Shown: positions 15,655-17,300 of the stretch, one piece after another | How positions within the stretch are numbered: the stretch's first letter is position 1 | How the letters are laid out: each line of letters begins with the position of its first letter | Assembly (NCBI GenBank): GCA_947168325.1 | Contig: CAMVLN010000016.1 | Location: forward strand, 1 to 17,300 | Direction of reading: 5' to 3' | From: an uncultured Elusimicrobia bacterium | GTDB lineage: Bacteria > Elusimicrobiota > Endomicrobiia > Endomicrobiales > Endomicrobiaceae | DNA length: 17,300 bases | Translations under genes and position numbers: made by a program | The notes under the pieces: model-generated | Seen by the model: only the letters and a program-made list of their open reading frames with translations | Told to the model about the DNA's origin: nothing | The model's database searches: none

Positions 15655-15683
15655 ATTCTATCATATTTTGTATAAAAAGACAA
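15655..15683 (-). promoter_or_regulatory. Sigma-70-type promoter of the lipoprotein gene
   Basis: On the minus strand TTGTCT (15678-15683), a 17-base spacer and TAGAAT (15655-15660) make a well-spaced promoter with one mismatch in the -10 and two in the -35. The start of transcription would fall near 15648, about 37 bases before the ATG, with the GAAAGG ribosome-binding site between them. A second -35-like TTGACA at 15706-15711 has no matching -10. Confidence 0.6.
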
Positions 15684-15725
15684 TTTTTTGTAATCGGTCA
15701 TAACATGTCAAGAAAAATCAGTTTA

Positions 15726-15929
15726 TTAAATTATCAAATTTTTATTAATAAAATTTACTGGTGTTATATAATTTAAACCATTGTGAACCTTTGTAAAATT
15801 ATTTATTTCTTTCTTTAACTTATCCTTCTACAAATATATAGTTGACCGACTTACTTCAAATCTCTCCTTTGTATACTCTGACCCACATCTTTCATATAAA
15901 TCTAGTATAAATATTATGAATAAAAAGAA
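15726..15929 (-). pseudogene. Transposase relic (helix-turn-helix joined to integrase-core tail)
   Basis: On the minus strand one frame reads YTKERFEVSRSTIYL, the helix-turn-helix seen at the start of IS3/IS481-like transposases. A TAG follows where a Trp (TGG) is usual, then KDKLKKEINNF and KVHNGLNYITPVNFI. The last part is the end of an rve integrase core, where proteins of this group have a Lys/Arg-rich LNYxTPxEF segment. About 200-300 codons that should lie between are absent, so an internal deletion joined the two ends, and a stop interrupts the rest. It is non-functional. I see no inverted repeats around it. The family assignment (IS3 or IS481) is approximate. Confidence 0.5.
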
Positions 15930-16208
15930 TTAATTGAAAATATGATAGTAACAATGAACAATGTCTTTGACATCTCAAACAAAAGATACAAACATATTTT
16001 TTACAATAATTAATATTTTATACAACAATATTTCAATAACTTATATTATTTCACACGAGAATAAAGTAAACGAAATTTGACATTACTTTTGGAAACAAGC
16101 TACCTTTGATTGGACATATAATGTATAACTGTATGTCCTAGAAAGACTATTTTCATACCGATTATCACAGATTAGATGATTTAGAGTAGCGATAAGATAT
16201 AAAAGACA
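15930..16208. other. Non-coding, probably eroded DNA between transposase relic and dnaJ
   Basis: About 280 bases with stops in every frame. A plus-strand piece at about 16050-16165 reads HENKVNEI, stop, HYFWKQATFDWTYNV, stop, LYVLERLFSYRLSQIR in one frame, so a short coding remnant is possible. I could not assign it. No terminator hairpin for dnaJ is evident. Confidence 0.4.
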
Positions 16209-17300
16209 TTAACTAAAAAACTTTTTAAAAAAACTATCATTTTTTAAAACAGCATCCTTTGGAACTTCACCCATAGTTTTAGCAAATTCAAACAATGCTT
16301 TTTTCTGCTCACTGTTTAAACTCTTTGGCACAGCAATATTAACTTTAACATACAAATCTCCCCTTACTCCTCTTCTACCAAGTTTTGGGAATCCTTGCTC
16401 TCTAACTCTCAATACTATACCTGGTTGTGTTCCTGGTGCTACTTTGACCTTTACAATCCCATCTAAAACAGGAACTTCATACTCTAAACCAAGTGTAGCT
16501 TGTGCAAATGTAAGTTTTATCTCTGTATATAAATCATCCCCTTTTCTTTCAAAACCAGATTGCTTTTTTAAGTGTATTACAACATACAAGTCACCAGATT
16601 GTGACCCATTTGGACCCGCATCTCCAGCCCCAGAAACTCTTAATGTGCTACCATCATTTACACCTTGAGGTATTCTAACCTTTATAGTTTTATTAGTTCT
16701 TATTGTTCCCATACCTCTACAAGTTGGACAAGGATTATCTATAACTTGACCTTCACCATGACAATGTGGGCATGTTTGACTAAATGAGAAAAAACCTTGA
16801 CTCACTCTAACTTGACCTGTCCCTCTACATTTAGAACAAGTTTTTGGAGAAGTTCCTGCCTTTGCCCCTGTTCCATGACAAGTTTGACAAGTATCTCTTT
16901 TTGTAACATCCAACGATATTTCCTTTCCTGTCATAGCATCAAGTAAAGATATATTTAAATCATATCTTAAATCTGCACCTTTTCTATATTGCCTTTGAGA
17001 ATGTCCACCTCTGCTAGCCCTACCACCACCGAATATATCACCGAATATATCGCCAAATATGTCACCCATATCACCCATATTACCAAAACCACCAGCACCA
17101 CCTGACCCCCCACCAAAACCGTTCATTCCCTCATGACCGAATGCATCGTATTGCTGTTTTTTCTGTGGATTAGACAAAACATCATAAGCTTCATTTATTT
17201 CTTTAAACTTTTCTTCTGCTTCTTTATTTCCAGGGTTCCTATCAGGATTTGCAGTTTCTTTATATTCATTAATGTCTTTTTCTAGATCATTCCAGTCTCC
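16209..17300 (-). CDS. dnaJ: Chaperone DnaJ with an altered J-domain (N-terminus cut by the window)
   Basis: DnaJ delivers unfolded proteins to DnaK and triggers its ATPase. The frame is open to the window end and shows 363 residues. After the J-domain remnant come a Gly/Phe linker with GDIFGDIFGDIF and four intact zinc-binding CxxCxGxG motifs (16707-16889: CQTCHGTG, CSKCRGTG, CPHCHGEG, CPTCRGMG). The two substrate-binding beta domains follow, with the C-terminus at SFFKKFFS. The J-domain is odd. Helix III is normal (NKEAEEKFKEINEAYDVLSN), but the invariant HPD reads NPD (Asn codon 17247-17249). Helix II, normally like KKAYRKLALKYHPD, is INEYKETANPD, about three residues short. Loss of HPD His abolishes DnaK stimulation in studied DnaJs. 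The real start lies beyond the window. Confidence 0.9.
   Translation of the reverse strand, partial: GDWNDLEKDINEYKETANPDRNPGNKEAEEKFKEINEAYDVLSNPQKKQQYDAFGHEGMNGFGGGSGGAGGFGNMGDMGDIFGDIFGDIFGGGRASRGGHSQRQYRKGADLRYDLNISLLDAMTGKEISLDVTKRDTCQTCHGTGAKAGTSPKTCSKCRGTGQVRVSQGFFSFSQTCPHCHGEGQVIDNPCPTCRGMGTIRTNKTIKVRIPQGVNDGSTLRVSGAGDAGPNGSQSGDLYVVIHLKKQSGFERKGDDLYTEIKLTFAQATLGLEYEVPVLDGIVKVKVAPGTQPGIVLRVREQGFPKLGRRGVRGDLYVKVNIAVPKSLNSEQKKALFEFAKTMGEVPKDAVLKNDSFFKKFFS
17029..17064 (-). repeat. Three 12-base tandem repeats in the DnaJ Gly/Phe linker
   Basis: Copies at 17029-17040, 17041-17052 and 17053-17064 (plus-strand ccgaatatatca, then with one and three changes) encode Gly-Asp-Ile-Phe three times. 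In-frame 12-base units let linker length change without a frameshift. Such repeats are common in DnaJ linkers. Confidence 0.75.

Noticed and set aside
15519..15776. 85-codon plus-strand frame across the lipoprotein start
   Set aside because: It overlaps the signal peptide and promoter of the minus-strand lipoprotein gene and has no ribosome-binding site or family resemblance.
1..17300. tRNA or rRNA genes, CRISPR arrays, toxin-antitoxin or defence clusters
   Set aside because: I found no T-loop-like GTTCGA context in a cloverleaf, no regularly spaced direct repeats, and no recognisable nuclease/antitoxin pairing.

Overview
The window is very AT-rich (roughly a quarter to 30% G+C by eye). Its coding is dense but visibly eroded, and it comes from a bacterium with a Gram-negative envelope: there is a BamA/TamA-type outer-membrane barrel, a lipoprotein and several signal peptides. 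The gene set (fused B12-binding radical SAM protein next to RNase G, RluD, HisD, DnaJ, LOG, TrmH), the low G+C and the many small inactivating lesions suggest a host-associated, genome-reducing lineage. Elusimicrobiota of the Endomicrobia type is my best guess. That is inference from gene content and style only, because no marker gene settles it.

Layout. At the left edge a minus-strand pair holds hisD and the start of an unknown downstream gene (1-1316). Divergent from it are a crippled remnant of the carbon-starvation permease CstA and an overlapping GNAT acetyltransferase (1437-2260). Then comes a gap containing a decayed or divergent heavy-metal-associated (HMA) protein on the minus strand. 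A long plus-strand run (2617-10276) contains rluD, a polytopic glycosyltransferase-like membrane protein with C-terminal TPRs, a TIGR03960/TIGR03936 radical SAM fusion, an exported TPR protein and RNase G. ribH follows with its own likely promoter. The right part is all minus strand: DnaJ (cut by the window end), a non-coding stretch with a transposase relic, a TPR/HEAT lipoprotein with its own promoter and terminator, a LOG - TrmH methyltransferase - outer-membrane barrel operon, and an orphan P-loop protein.

How the genes relate. The radical SAM/RNase G pair is a conserved RNA-processing neighbourhood. RluD, the TrmH-family enzyme and RNase G all act on RNA. The membrane/TPR genes flanking the radical SAM gene overlap it by a few bases and are probably co-transcribed with it. 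The barrel and the lipoprotein are envelope components.

Main observation. Many genes carry small lesions: a probable 1-nt insertion near the start of hisD, an ATG-to-ATA start loss and large truncation in cstA, an in-frame TAA in the membrane glycosyltransferase-like gene, a 1-nt loss in an A-run of the exported TPR gene, a transposase reduced to two joined fragments, and a DnaJ whose J-domain reads NPD instead of HPD with helix II missing residues. I see no CRISPR array, RNA gene or intact mobile element, and I could not find convincing evidence of a new multi-gene system. The most open-ended items are the orphan P-loop protein and the altered DnaJ.
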